Assembly: GCF_001467615.1 (NCBI RefSeq)
Contig: NZ_LNYA01000034.1
Span: 64,000-127,999 of the forward strand
DNA length: 64,000 nt
Source: Legionella erythra
Lineage (GTDB): Bacteria > Pseudomonadota > Gammaproteobacteria > Legionellales > Legionellaceae
Reading direction: 5' to 3'
Shown: one piece after another, positions 39,401 through 47,644 of the stretch
Layout: every line of letters begins with the position of its first letter
How positions within the stretch are numbered: position 1 is the first letter of the stretch
Notes under the pieces: model-generated
Told to the model about the DNA's origin: nothing
The model's database searches: none
The model's input: the letters and a program-made list of their open reading frames with translations, nothing else
Made by a program: the position numbers and the translations under genes

Positions 39401-40496
39401 CATGCAGGAGATAATCCTGTTTCTGGGCAGGACCCAGTTTTTTCCAGGCGCGCAAGATAAAATCAATTTCATGTGCAGCGATCAATTGATGGATTAAAGG
39501 TTTGTTTGCTTCCGTAAAAAATTCAACTGTGTCCAAAGGCACGGTTAAAACCGCCCGCACCCGGTCGAATTCAAAATTGGCCATCGCGGCTTTCAAGGCC
39601 TTAACCGCATGCTCGGTATCGAGACGAAACCCTTTATCCACAAGAAAGGTGACCAGCGCCTGATTGCCTGTGTCGCATGCGAAGACCAAGGCATCGCCGC
39701 CAAATGAATGGGCTTCCGCTGTCCAGTTTTTTTCGATCAGTTCATTGCGGCCATAGCGGCATAAAACCTGAAAGATATTTAAATCAAGACCCTGGCTTAA
39801 AACAGGAGCGGGGCCTTCAATGAGATCACGGTAGCGGTCGGTATTGGGAGTATATTCCAGCCACGCCTCAAAAAAGCGGCGATCTTTGCGCTTTAACAGT
39901 TGAGGAATCATGCTTTCGTGGACCCTAAAGCCGAATTTCAGAAGCTGCTTAAATGTAGGTAAGGAAAGTTTTTGTATTGATTTAAGGCTTAAATTCTTGG
40001 CCTTGGTATTGTCCGGGGTTAGCGTGGCTTTGTTAAATTCCTCAATTTCATTCAACCAGAACTGGACGATGGATTGGCGATCATGCTCTGAAGCAACCCG
40101 CAATGCCTCACACAAGTCATTCAATGGGAGAGCCGGCAGGTAAGCCCTCAGTGTTTTTAAGCAATCAATATCGCCTTTCTCGCTAATTTTGCGAAGAAGA
40201 TCCATCCGTTGTGTGCCGGACAGGGTGGAGTAATCAATGGCATATTTCTTGTAAAGCTCAAAAACGGAACGAAGGCAAGCCGCGTTCCGGCATTCGGCTG
40301 CCTTCATCAGAAAATGGAATTCTTTACCGATGTAATCTTTAAAAGCCTTTTTCTGGCTATCGGACGTGCACTGGCTTTCATAGGCTTGAAGCAGGCGCTC
40401 AAATAGCTGCAGATTACCCTGCCAGAGCGCATAGGTCAGCAGATGGAGTTTATCCCCCTGATTTTTTTTGCCCGTAGAGTTTAAACAGGTCCTCAT
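36495..40496 (-). CDS. Very large helical-repeat protein (3' part of a split effector gene)
   Basis: 1333 aa in this frame. Most of it is helical pairs of about 30-40 residues resembling divergent ankyrin or ankyrin-like repeats (for example NYRSFRTHSKNYF and LLKYGARIHEHPLPSALF segments), with a charged linker around residue 1110-1140 and a helical C-terminus. No signal or membrane segments. The first 17 residues of this frame make no structural sense. From NQGDKLHLL onward it reads as the continuation of the repeat that ends the upstream ORF, which overlaps by 47 bp. Removing one base from an A8 run (40462-40469) fuses both into about 1620 aa. A Dot/Icm effector role is inference. Confidence 0.75.
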   Translation of the reverse strand: MRTCLNSTGKKNQGDKLHLLTYALWQGNLQLFERLLQAYESQCTSDSQKKAFKDYIGKEFHFLMKAAECRNAACLRSVFELYKKYAIDYSTLSGTQRMDLLRKISEKGDIDCLKTLRAYLPALPLNDLCEALRVASEHDRQSIVQFWLNEIEEFNKATLTPDNTKAKNLSLKSIQKLSLPTFKQLLKFGFRVHESMIPQLLKRKDRRFFEAWLEYTPNTDRYRDLIEGPAPVLSQGLDLNIFQVLCRYGRNELIEKNWTAEAHSFGGDALVFACDTGNQALVTFLVDKGFRLDTEHAVKALKAAMANFEFDRVRAVLTVPLDTVEFFTEANKPLIHQLIAAHEIDFILRAWKKLGPAQKQDYLLHAVSIGSRPFFEKIAARYPLFSSLFIDVLLDVYKQNQQYTQVLDAAIHLADSLKTTHFAECFQKLIDPFNQRIHSRIKTDDPSAEKAFLTEARQSIGGLIALLIHAIEHHQFAFALKLMSFVHLTNDEQEQILVKAYARKETAILEFMLENYRSFRTHSKNYFNLEAQKEYGLLAKLLEGEQTLDPVVYMALLKRAVARHDEQIIALLSRHINTAYRAQGSPVYDAIIQGNVPGVLLLLKYGARIHEHPLPSALFTLAIQQPTADLLHALLQQNDFLTYFNQELGENLDRLFHHATPAVLLYAVNKVNMTEKYQEFLYHALTHDDVALFRRLKKEQQFHNMDLNKLFALACEHQACAVVNELLATPLAFDNRKALHGQLDKLFGVTSPQSDINAQAIYDRVYPKALYRLYELVKTERYRPFAALHTSIYTLIGDDGLLKASQIRTEHRKGLLRSRLISNALDRGDQVILNELLQQLEEKPPVNQEVMDIFAANLQKPLILGVLLDHFPLDKVIKEALIQKRGSILVTLLSGKPASILSAETLELLKQHSDLLLSALFEKAKRELTTDPRAQLNALLIPDSPLALAQALNHQGPAIKKMITVIQDLMIEGKHDLHMHFYDFQLEKKILDGFAAMEDIQPLIDQWVIKLPVYATRREVEDNLSRDALELLKQSEAQDAVRQIRSHFKNHDLTPHGFDEKKHLIALFEALETIEAKEQKKQSAVNQGHTVTQGEALPQPPETLVIEEEAVPVSQSANEKPCLNALFKQLDNYKQDRARYGQTRHAIPWFQYTKDDKTRAVTNLAAALVSPDKGINLHDEGVLFDGSLYTRLDAFITTHGTELARELQCPTAIGSLSDLIDFLNTRSPVASLINILEQYCTVRDTQPECYHWSIFSQFTGTEKKAAARRLIDRLKGGDTQLSERDVAALDQGSLGKELEKFIELYGPALEKRFNHAVYSLYDLIEAGSAKVTP

Positions 40497-41358
40497 TCCA
40501 GCGATCGGTATGCATCAGGTAAGCCGCTTGATAAGGAGTGACCAGATTATGCTCAAGGTAGGCTTTGATGGTGGGTGCGTCATTCACAAAGGCGGCGAAG
40601 TACAGGCTGTTGTAAACCCATTTTGGATCCGTGATACCGATTTGGCGGTTAAAGTCAGTCTGGGTAAAGCTTTTTAAGTGCTCGCCTGGCTCAGGATACT
40701 GGGCAGGACGCGAATCATGTGGATTTGCATAAATGTGAATACTTAACCCGACCTGATCATCCGGGTAACCAAATTGTTGAGATAACTCCTCGATAACCTC
40801 GCTGGCGTTGGTAAAGGTGCGGACGTTTTTAGTTTTTTTAGCAGAAACCGGTTGGTCGGGATTGTCTTCATCGTAATTGGGATCATAAATTTCATAGCGT
40901 CCATTTTCAAAGGTCATTGCAATGGCATGTGTATGAGAGGCCACATAGCATGAACGGCCATCATTGCCGAGCTGCTCAAGAATGGTTGCCCATCGGGCTT
41001 TGCTTTCGACCAAACCAATGGCAAATTCTTTCCTGATGGGTTTGCCCTGGATGAAGGCGGTTTTCTCCATGTCGCCCTGCAGCGATTTGGCGTTGGTGTA
41101 TTTGTTGCGGTTAAATTCAATTTCAATCTCGCGAATAAATAAATCCAGTTTGTCGCCATTGCCATAGACATAGTCTTTGGGTGGGTTCGCGAGTTGGCGG
41201 CACAGGTCAAAAAATTGAGACTCACGGCCTTCAAAACGATAACGAATCAGTAAGCAAACCAGCCCCCCGCAGACCCCCTCAGGGTTTAATTGAATGGCCG
41301 TGTCGTTGCGGCTTAAAAGACGGTTGATGGATTCGATCATTTTGACTTGAGCTGGCAT
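40450..41358 (-). CDS. C58-like cysteine protease domain (5' part of a split effector gene)
   Basis: The frame opens at 41382, but the ATG at 41358 has a better ribosome site (302 aa). Numbering from the 41382 start, a papain-like triad is visible: C38 in NPEGVCGGL, H152 in SHTHAIAM and D167 in YEIYDPNYDE. The HAIAM plus YDPN spacing is that of YopT/AvrPphB-type C58 peptidases. After the domain an ankyrin-like repeat begins (about residues 245-300) and stops at TAA just after an A8 run. The sequence reads on in another frame as the large gene downstream. Confidence 0.7.
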   Translation of the reverse strand: MPAQVKMIESINRLLSRNDTAIQLNPEGVCGGLVCLLIRYRFEGRESQFFDLCRQLANPPKDYVYGNGDKLDLFIREIEIEFNRNKYTNAKSLQGDMEKTAFIQGKPIRKEFAIGLVESKARWATILEQLGNDGRSCYVASHTHAIAMTFENGRYEIYDPNYDEDNPDQPVSAKKTKNVRTFTNASEVIEELSQQFGYPDDQVGLSIHIYANPHDSRPAQYPEPGEHLKSFTQTDFNRQIGITDPKWVYNSLYFAAFVNDAPTIKAYLEHNLVTPYQAAYLMHTDRWNEDLFKLYGQKKSGG

Positions 41359-41477
41359 TGTAATTCTCAAAGTGATTAACAACGCGTCAATTTTATCTGA
41401 TTCTGTATAAGTAAAAAACAGTGAAAAAGGCTTAAGCGCAAGGTTTTACACGAACTTAACAATGGGGGGAGGTTATT

Positions 41478-41565
41478 TGGCGGAGAGAGAGGGATTCGAA
41501 CCCTCGATACGTTTCCGTATACACACTTTCCAGGCGTGCGCCTTCGACCGCTCGGCCATCTCTCC
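41478..41565 (-). tRNA. tRNA-Ser(GGA)
   Basis: Cloverleaf on the minus strand: acceptor GGAGAGA pairs with TCTCTCC, discriminator G, encoded CCA. The anticodon loop is CTGGAAA with anticodon GGA. It has the long variable arm typical of tRNA-Ser and the T-loop GTTCGAATC. Lies between the C58-like gene and the pseudo-kinase gene. Confidence 0.95.
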
Positions 41566-41705
41566 AACGAGAGGGTGAGAATATACGCAATGTCTTAAAA
41601 AATCAATGCCTGAATGGATAAAGCCATCGTCATATCATTATGGATACACTTTGACTTTCATATAATCAGTAATTATGATGCAAAAAAAATCAACGAGATA
41701 CTGCT

Positions 41706-42356
41706 ATGTACGTCATTGCTATTTGTGGTCCAATTGGAGCTGATCTTAATCATCTGGCTAAACAGATAAGTGCCGCAATCAAGTCCAAATCGGTAAGCAT
41801 CGTGACTGAAGATAAGTTAATGAATGAAAAGGGCGAGTATGCCGTGCAGGATTTAGCTGAACGAATTGAAAAAGAACAGGGTGTTCTAATTTGTGTTGGG
41901 CATTTCATGTTCAACAAGAATGCCCTGGATGAGGCGTTTGCTGCGGGATTGAATCCAAAAAAAGCGGAATGCTCTACTCCCTCCGTAACAGGAAAAGAAC
42001 CTCAAGTGATACCGGGAAAGACTAAAGTAATCAATCTTCAAATTTTCCTGGAGACCGACTCAGATACATGTTACAAAAATTATTTGCAGGCAAAATTGGA
42101 TAAGACATCCATTAACCTGACTGAAATTTTACAGATTAATGAGGAATATGAGCTATCCATTAAACCCAAAAACGATGACATCATTAATCCTTCCAGGAAA
42201 TATGCCCATGTCAAGGTACACGAGGCTGGCGATCATGCAGTCCTCTGTTCACTGATTAACTCGGCCGTGAATCCAGTACCGGTTAACTCAACCGCGAATC
42301 CAGTCCCTGATCAGGAACAAAATTTAGAACCAACCGCCCATCGTTTCTTTTCATAA
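41706..42356 (+). CDS. Uridine-kinase-like P-loop protein with lost Walker A
   Basis: 216 aa. The N-terminus IAICGPIGADLNHLAKQI aligns by eye with uridine kinase [11 protein letters not shown], but the Walker lysine is Leu14 and the Ser/Thr is Asn15. Downstream, FLETDSDTCYKNYLQAKLDKT and an IKPKNDDIINPSRKYAHV stretch match the IDTDxDTRLxRR and FIxPxKxYADI blocks of uridine kinases. The last 35 residues carry a Pro/Val/Asn repeat (NPVPVNSTANPVP). Catalysis is unlikely. It could be a ligand-binding pseudoenzyme or an effector. Confidence 0.6.
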   Translation: MYVIAICGPIGADLNHLAKQISAAIKSKSVSIVTEDKLMNEKGEYAVQDLAERIEKEQGVLICVGHFMFNKNALDEAFAAGLNPKKAECSTPSVTGKEPQVIPGKTKVINLQIFLETDSDTCYKNYLQAKLDKTSINLTEILQINEEYELSIKPKNDDIINPSRKYAHVKVHEAGDHAVLCSLINSAVNPVPVNSTANPVPDQEQNLEPTAHRFFS

Positions 42357-42398
42357 AGTCTATATTTACTTATAAGTGAGCGTTTAAACGAGCAGGTT

Positions 42399-42848
42399 AT
42401 GGTTATTCAATGCATCAGTACAGTATTCGGTGTGTTGCTCTGTGCGAATGCCTTCGCTTTCCCCTGTTTTATCACCTTGGCAAAAGATAATTGCTGGACG
42501 AATTATAATGTCAAGGTGGTGGTGGTTGATGGCATCACCAATGAAGAAATCACAACGGTCAATATTCCCAAAGGCCAAGCCTGGGCCAGGGAGTCATTCA
42601 GTTGCCAGCCGGCACAGAAATTCATGTACCGGGCCAGCTTTAACCCGCCAATCTGGGAAAAAGACGCCCACAAGGTTTATCGTGCACAGCGTTACTGGTC
42701 GATGCCTGGCAGTATTGAGCCCGGGACGACAGCCTGGAATATACCGGTTTGTTTCAGCAGTGATTTTTCTGAAACCCCCTATCCTCCGGATGCCACGGGC
42801 AAATGCGTTTGCGATTTCAGTACCATTCCACCGGTCTCGCCCCAATAA
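42399..42848 (+). CDS. Small exported Cys-containing protein
   Basis: Not recognised. 149 aa. Signal peptide (about residues 1-20, cut after AFA) followed by a compact beta-rich domain with several Cys that could form disulfides in the periplasm or outside. Another 184-codon frame overlaps at 42430-42984, but its composition and lack of a ribosome site mark it as a shadow. Precedes nagZ by 77 bp on the same strand. Confidence 0.65.
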   Translation: MVIQCISTVFGVLLCANAFAFPCFITLAKDNCWTNYNVKVVVVDGITNEEITTVNIPKGQAWARESFSCQPAQKFMYRASFNPPIWEKDAHKVYRAQRYWSMPGSIEPGTTAWNIPVCFSSDFSETPYPPDATGKCVCDFSTIPPVSPQ

Positions 42849-42864
42849 CGGGGGTGACTTTCCC

Positions 42865-42894
42865 TTGGCAGATTGCAAGGCCTTTGTGTATCAT
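42865..42894 (+). promoter_or_regulatory. Candidate nagZ promoter
   Basis: TTGGCA (42865) and TATCAT (42889) with 18-bp spacing, about 32 bp before the nagZ start. Confidence 0.35.
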
Positions 42895-42925
42895 GCTGCC
42901 ATGACTGCAAAATGGGAGAGCACCC

Positions 42926-44020
42926 TTGTTGACTTTACGGCAGCAAATCGCACAAATGCTTATCATGGGTTTCGACGGGACTGAAATTAACGAGCAAAAT
43001 CCGGTGAAAAACTGGCTGGCCGAGGGCTTGGGCGGGGTTTTGTTATTTGATTATGATCTGGCGGCGCAATGCCCGGGTAAGAATATCCGCAGTACCTCGC
43101 AAGTCAGAGCATTGATTCAACAACTGCATGACGGTGCTGCAATCTCTCCAGCAGCCAGTGAATTCCCTCTGTTTATTGCAGTCGACTACGAGGGCGGGGC
43201 GGTGGATCGATTGAGGCATCTTACCGGTAGCCCGATAAGCCTGTCGCCTAAACAATATGCGGATTTGTCGCCAGTACAGCAGCAGGAAGAGGCGAAAAAA
43301 ATGGCGAATGCCTTGACTGCCTTAGGCTTTAATCTCGATTTCGCACCTCTCTTGGATTTAAATTTAAATGAACGGCAAGGGATTATAGGGAAATTGGCGC
43401 GCAGTTATGGCAGGGATGCCACCCGGGTTGCTGCCATCGCCAAACAATTTGTTACCATTCTGGCTGACAACGGCATTACCTGCTGTTACAAACACTTCCC
43501 AGGGCATGGCAGCGCTGTGGGAGATACCCATGAAGGCTTTGTCGATGTCACCGAGACCTTTATTGCGGATGAGTTGCAGCCTTATGCTGAGTTGCTGCGC
43601 CACAATACGCTGCCGGTGATGGTGATGACGGCGCATGTGATTAATCGCCAGCTTGATCCCGAGGGCTTACCTGCTACCTTGTCATTTACCATCTTGACAG
43701 ACTTGCTTCGTAAAAAAATCGGTTTTGATGGGGTTATCATCAGCGATGACCTGCAGATGCATGCTATCAGCCAGCACTATTCCCTGGCTGATTCCTTGCG
43801 TTTAACCATCAATGCCGGTGCGGACATGGTGATTTTTGCCAATCAGTTGGGCTATGTGTCTGCCACTGAGGTTATCGATACAGTCGAACATCTGGTTAAT
43901 CAAGGTCTGGTTGCAGCGAGCCGTATTCAGGAGGCCTGCGAGAGAATCAAAAAGCTGAAGCAGAGGCAAGGTGGTTCGACTGCAGCCAAGGCCATTCGGG
44001 AATCGTCGCTCACGGGATAG
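42926..44020 (+). CDS. nagZ: Beta-N-acetylhexosaminidase (GH3)
   Basis: Cytosolic glycosidase of 364 aa that removes GlcNAc from 1,6-anhydro-muropeptides in peptidoglycan recycling. GH3 motifs: KHFPGHGSAVGDTHEG with the His/Asp dyad, and the nucleophile SDDLQM. The start is TTG 42926 preceded by GGGAG at proper spacing, since the conserved LRQQIAQMLIMGFDG begins immediately. Confidence 0.92.
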   Translation: MLTLRQQIAQMLIMGFDGTEINEQNPVKNWLAEGLGGVLLFDYDLAAQCPGKNIRSTSQVRALIQQLHDGAAISPAASEFPLFIAVDYEGGAVDRLRHLTGSPISLSPKQYADLSPVQQQEEAKKMANALTALGFNLDFAPLLDLNLNERQGIIGKLARSYGRDATRVAAIAKQFVTILADNGITCCYKHFPGHGSAVGDTHEGFVDVTETFIADELQPYAELLRHNTLPVMVMTAHVINRQLDPEGLPATLSFTILTDLLRKKIGFDGVIISDDLQMHAISQHYSLADSLRLTINAGADMVIFANQLGYVSATEVIDTVEHLVNQGLVAASRIQEACERIKKLKQRQGGSTAAKAIRESSLTG

Positions 44021-44081
44021 CCTCCGGGCGGAAGATAGTTAAGCCAACAGACTATCCTGCCAAACGCAGTGACTCGTTTGG

Positions 44082-44109
44082 TTGACAGCCACGGTGATTG
44101 TGTTAAAAT
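44082..44109 (+). promoter_or_regulatory. Strong sigma-70 promoter before a leader ORF
   Basis: Consensus TTGACA (44082-44087), 16-bp spacer, TAAAAT (44104-44109). A start near 44116 would give an untranslated leader of about 148 bases before the transporter ATG at 44264. Confidence 0.65.
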
Positions 44110-44144
44110 GGTGAGCTCAATGTTTAAAATGAGAACACTCTGAT

Positions 44145-44213
44145 ATGAAAACAGTTTTGGTTCACACGGAATTTTTTAATCTCAACTTGCTGTTGTTTGC
44201 CTGTTGTTGTTAA
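44145..44213 (+). CDS. Leader peptide ending Cys-Cys-Cys
   Basis: A 22-codon ORF starting ATG 44145 reads MKTVLVHTEFF then NLNLLLFACCC and stops at TAA 44213. Three successive TGT codons lie directly before the stop, between the promoter at 44082 and the symporter gene. Short leaders with Cys runs control cysteine-responsive genes in some bacteria, and Legionella needs exogenous cysteine. The ribosome site is weak (GAGAA) and no clear terminator hairpin follows, so function is inference. Confidence 0.4.
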   Translation: MKTVLVHTEFFNLNLLLFACCC

Positions 44214-44263
44214 TCCTTTGTATTCCCTGTTGTCCCGAATCCTGTTTAATCAAGAGTTTAATT

Positions 44264-45526
44264 ATGTGCACCTCCTTGTCTTCTTCTAAAAAAATCTGGT
44301 TGAGTACCCCTTTTCTTTATGCGGTGATGATTGGTCTCGGTCTTCTGACCGGCTGGTCTGGTATCAAACCGTTGCAGCAGTTTGGCTTGTTCATCGCCGA
44401 TGTGTTTATCAATATTTTTAAATGCATCAGCCTGCCGATCATTGCCTTGTCTATCATTGTGACCCTGTCTAATTACCGCGCTGATGGCCCCATGCGCCGT
44501 GTCTGGCAACGGGCAATGACCTACACCTTGGGCACTACGCTGATTGCTGCGGCCATCAGTTGCCTGTTGTATATCCTGATTCACCCCAGTATGGTCGGTA
44601 CTATCCAGGGTTTGGCCGCACCTAAAGCCAATGAATACCAGTATTTAAGCCACATTGCCAATCTCATCCCGTCAACCATTTTTAGCCCCTTCATCGAACA
44701 TCAGGTGATGGGCGTTTTATTACTGGGGATAGTCACCGGCGTGGCCATTCGCTATATTCCCGATCAGGATTCGAGACAAACCATCACCCAGTTTTTCCGG
44801 GGTGCGCATGGTTTATTCATGGTCATTACCAAATGGGTCATTGCTGTCATTCCTTTGGGTCTTTACGGGTTTATTACCGCGACGGTGATTCAATTGCAGC
44901 AGGGCAAATCCATCAAAGGCATTGGTGAATACCTGCTGATTGTTGTATTGGCCAATCTTATTCAGGGATTTGTGGTGTTACCGCTATGGCTTAAATCGCA
45001 TGGCATTAAACCGTTTTCTGCCATGCGGGCCATGCTGCCGGCCTTGTCCCTGGCTTTCTTTTCCAAGTCCTCCGTTGGCACCTTACCCGTGACCATGGAA
45101 ACGGCTGAAAAAAATCTTGCTGTGAAGCCGGCCATCAGCCGTTTTGTCCTGCCATTATGCACCAGCCTGAATATGAATGGTTGCGCTGCGTTTATCTTTG
45201 CGACTGTGATTTATCTGATGCAGAATAACGGCATGGTCATCTCCTTGCCCATGATGGCTTTATGGGTCTTGATTGCTACCGTGGCAGCGATCGGTAATGC
45301 CGGTGTGCCCATGGGGTGCTTTTTCTTAAGCACCAGCCTTTTGGCCAGCATGAATGTGCCCATTACCTTAATGGGAATTATCCTGCCTTTTTACAGCTTG
45401 ATTGATATGTTGGAGACGTCCCTGAATGTCTGGTCAGACTCCTGTGTGGCCAAAGTCGTTAATGACAGGATGATGCCGGAAGAGGAAAAGGAACCACCTG
45501 TCACCGAGACCGCTTATTCTGCCTAA
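44264..45526 (+). CDS. Dicarboxylate/amino-acid:cation symporter (DAACS)
   Basis: Inner-membrane secondary transporter of 420 aa from ATG 44264. Family motifs: the SKSSVGTLPVTM re-entrant loop (usually SSAATLP), NMNGCAAFI in place of NMDGTA, and GNAGVPMG near the C-terminus. Substrates in the family are glutamate, aspartate, C4-dicarboxylates, serine or cystine. The frame remains open upstream to TTG 44204, giving an extra 20 residues rich in Cys (LCIPCCPESC). These look like leader rather than protein. The Cys-codon-rich leader favours a sulfur amino-acid substrate, as inference. Confidence 0.85.
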   Translation: MCTSLSSSKKIWLSTPFLYAVMIGLGLLTGWSGIKPLQQFGLFIADVFINIFKCISLPIIALSIIVTLSNYRADGPMRRVWQRAMTYTLGTTLIAAAISCLLYILIHPSMVGTIQGLAAPKANEYQYLSHIANLIPSTIFSPFIEHQVMGVLLLGIVTGVAIRYIPDQDSRQTITQFFRGAHGLFMVITKWVIAVIPLGLYGFITATVIQLQQGKSIKGIGEYLLIVVLANLIQGFVVLPLWLKSHGIKPFSAMRAMLPALSLAFFSKSSVGTLPVTMETAEKNLAVKPAISRFVLPLCTSLNMNGCAAFIFATVIYLMQNNGMVISLPMMALWVLIATVAAIGNAGVPMGCFFLSTSLLASMNVPITLMGIILPFYSLIDMLETSLNVWSDSCVAKVVNDRMMPEEEKEPPVTETAYSA

Positions 45527-45541
45527 CCGGGAATCAGCGGG

Positions 45542-46675
45542 CTATGTGTATAATAATTTCTCACAGAGCGCGTAATAAATCTGACTTAAGGTCTCAAGAT
45601 CGCGTTCTGAGACACATTCATTCACCTGATGGATGGTGGCGTTGACCGGGCCAAGCTCAATAACCTCCACACCATAAGGCGCAATGAAACGTCCATCGGA
45701 CGTGCCGCCACTGGTCGATAACTCCGGTTCTTGTCCGGTGATGGTTTTAATCACTTCGCGCGTACTTTCAAGCAGGTTCCCTTGATTGGTCAAAAAGGGA
45801 AGGCCGTTTAATCGCCATTCGATATCGGCTTTCAAGCCATGTTTTTTTAAGCAGCTCTCTACTTCGTCTTGTAATGTCTCGGCCGTTAGTTCGGTAGAGA
45901 AGCGGAAATTCAAATGCAATATCAATTCGCCAGGAATAATATTTCCCGCATGACCTCCGGCCTTAAGATGGGTTATCTGCATGGAGGTCGGGGGGAAATG
46001 CGAGTTACCTGAATCCCAATGTCGTTGTGTCAGCTCAGTCAAAGCAGGGCTTAGGGTATGAATAGGATTTTCCGCGAGATGAGGATAAGCAACGTGTCCT
46101 TGTTTACCATGAATGATCATGTTGGCAGAAAGTGAACCACGGCGACCTATTTTGACGACATCACCCACTTGATGGGTGCTGGAGGGTTCTCCTACTACAC
46201 AATAGTTTATGTGTATACCCTGAGCTTTTAGGGCAGCCATGACATGGGGTGTTCCCTTATCAAACAGATCACCTTCTTCGCCACTGGTGATTAAGAAACC
46301 CAGGCTGCCTGAAAAATCAGGATGGGTATTGAGAAAGCGCTGGGCTGCAATCATCATGGCCGCTAAGCTGCCTTTCATATCCGCTGTACCTCGGCCATAA
46401 AGTAAGCCTTTGTCTTCTTTAAGTTCAAAGGGATCACTGAACCACTTGCTGGCGTCACCGATAGGGACGACGTCGGTATGGCCGGCGAAAACCAACAAGG
46501 GGCCTTCCTGGCCATGGCGTGCAAAAAAATTGGCCACTGGGGGATTATCCAGTGGCTGGCAGTCAAAACCAAGTTCTTGCAGAAAATTGACCATAAAGGC
46601 CTGGCAACCGGCATCGTCGGGCGTGACGGATTGGAAGCGTAGAAGTTCTGCTAATAAGGCCTTTATTGCCGTCAT
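45542..46675 (-). CDS. dapE: Succinyl-diaminopimelate desuccinylase
   Basis: Di-zinc M20 enzyme of 377 aa in lysine/diaminopimelate synthesis (EC 3.5.1.18). Metal motifs: [38 protein letters not shown] and the C-terminal TIHQVNECV. Overlaps dapD by 4 bp and is cotranscribed with it. Confidence 0.95.
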   Translation of the reverse strand: MTAIKALLAELLRFQSVTPDDAGCQAFMVNFLQELGFDCQPLDNPPVANFFARHGQEGPLLVFAGHTDVVPIGDASKWFSDPFELKEDKGLLYGRGTADMKGSLAAMMIAAQRFLNTHPDFSGSLGFLITSGEEGDLFDKGTPHVMAALKAQGIHINYCVVGEPSSTHQVGDVVKIGRRGSLSANMIIHGKQGHVAYPHLAENPIHTLSPALTELTQRHWDSGNSHFPPTSMQITHLKAGGHAGNIIPGELILHLNFRFSTELTAETLQDEVESCLKKHGLKADIEWRLNGLPFLTNQGNLLESTREVIKTITGQEPELSTSGGTSDGRFIAPYGVEVIELGPVNATIHQVNECVSERDLETLSQIYYALCEKLLYT

Positions 46676-47502
46676 TTAATGTCTCTCAGCAATTCATTGA
46701 TACTGACTTTGGCGCGGGTTTTTTCGTCAATTTGTTTGACTATCACGGCGCAGTAGAGGCTGTGGCTGCCGTCTTCACTGGGCATGTTGCCGGGGACGAC
46801 GACGGAACCTGCGGGAATGCGGCCATAGCTTACGGTTTTTGTCAGGCGATTGTAGATTTTGGTGCTTTGTCCGATATAAACGCCCATGGATAACACGGAG
46901 TCCCTCTCGATAATTACGCCTTCAACTACTTCCGAGCGGGCGCCAATAAAGCAATTGTCTTCAATGATGGTGGGATTAGCCTGCAAAGGTTCAAGTACGC
47001 CGCCGATGCCGGCGCCGCCTGAGAGATGAACGTTCTTGCCAATCTGGGCACAGGAGCCAACGGTGGCCCAGGTGTCCACCATCACCCCTTCATCAATGTA
47101 GGCGCCAATATTGACATAAGAGGGCATCAACACGGTATTTTTACCGATAAAAGCGCCTTTTCTGACCATGGCGTGCGGCACAATGCGCGCACCCATCTCA
47201 GCAAAATCACTGCGGCCGTAGGCAGCAAATTTAAGCGGTACTTTATCATAGAACTGGCAAAAACCGGCATCAATCACCTGGTTGGGGTAAAGGCGGAAAG
47301 ACAGTAATACCGCTTTTTTAAGCCATTGATGCACCGTCCATTGCCCATTGATTTTTTCTGCCACGCGCAATTCGCCGCAATCGAGTGCAGAAAGCACCTC
47401 GTCTACAGCGGTTTTAATGTCCTGTGGGGCGGTCTCGGGTGTTAGGGTTTGACGTGCTTCAAAAGAGGTTTCGATGGTGGTTTGCAAGCTCATGGTGTTC
47501 AT
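46672..47502 (-). CDS. dapD: Tetrahydrodipicolinate N-succinyltransferase
   Basis: Left-handed beta-helix transferase of 276 aa that makes N-succinyl-2-amino-6-oxopimelate (EC 2.3.1.117), the step before DapC/DapE. Hexapeptide repeats include [20 protein letters not shown] and [26 protein letters not shown] second in-frame ATG at 47493 (MSLQTTI) may be the real start. Product supplies peptidoglycan DAP and lysine. Confidence 0.95.
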   Translation of the reverse strand: MNTMSLQTTIETSFEARQTLTPETAPQDIKTAVDEVLSALDCGELRVAEKINGQWTVHQWLKKAVLLSFRLYPNQVIDAGFCQFYDKVPLKFAAYGRSDFAEMGARIVPHAMVRKGAFIGKNTVLMPSYVNIGAYIDEGVMVDTWATVGSCAQIGKNVHLSGGAGIGGVLEPLQANPTIIEDNCFIGARSEVVEGVIIERDSVLSMGVYIGQSTKIYNRLTKTVSYGRIPAGSVVVPGNMPSEDGSHSLYCAVIVKQIDEKTRAKVSINELLRDIK

Positions 47503-47644
47503 CCGGTCTGGTGAGTAGCGAGCTATAGTATACTCAGATAGTCAATCGATAGTAATCCCTAAACAGGGTTTGCTAATTTTTCTGGTCAAAAGCCTTCCTC
47601 TCAGCAATAATAGCTTGATTTTAATCATTAATCACGGAACGATC

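Noticed and set aside
41376..41567. 63-codon ORF across the tRNA gene
   Set aside because: It reads through tRNA-Ser on the same strand, so it is not coding.
42430..42984. 184-codon ORF overlapping the small exported protein and nagZ start
   Set aside because: Other-frame reading of two supported genes, odd composition, no ribosome site, no recognisable fold.
44204..44263. Upstream TTG start giving the symporter a Cys-rich N-terminal extension
   Set aside because: No family member has such an extension. ATG 44264 begins at the normal N-terminus, so the segment is better read as leader.
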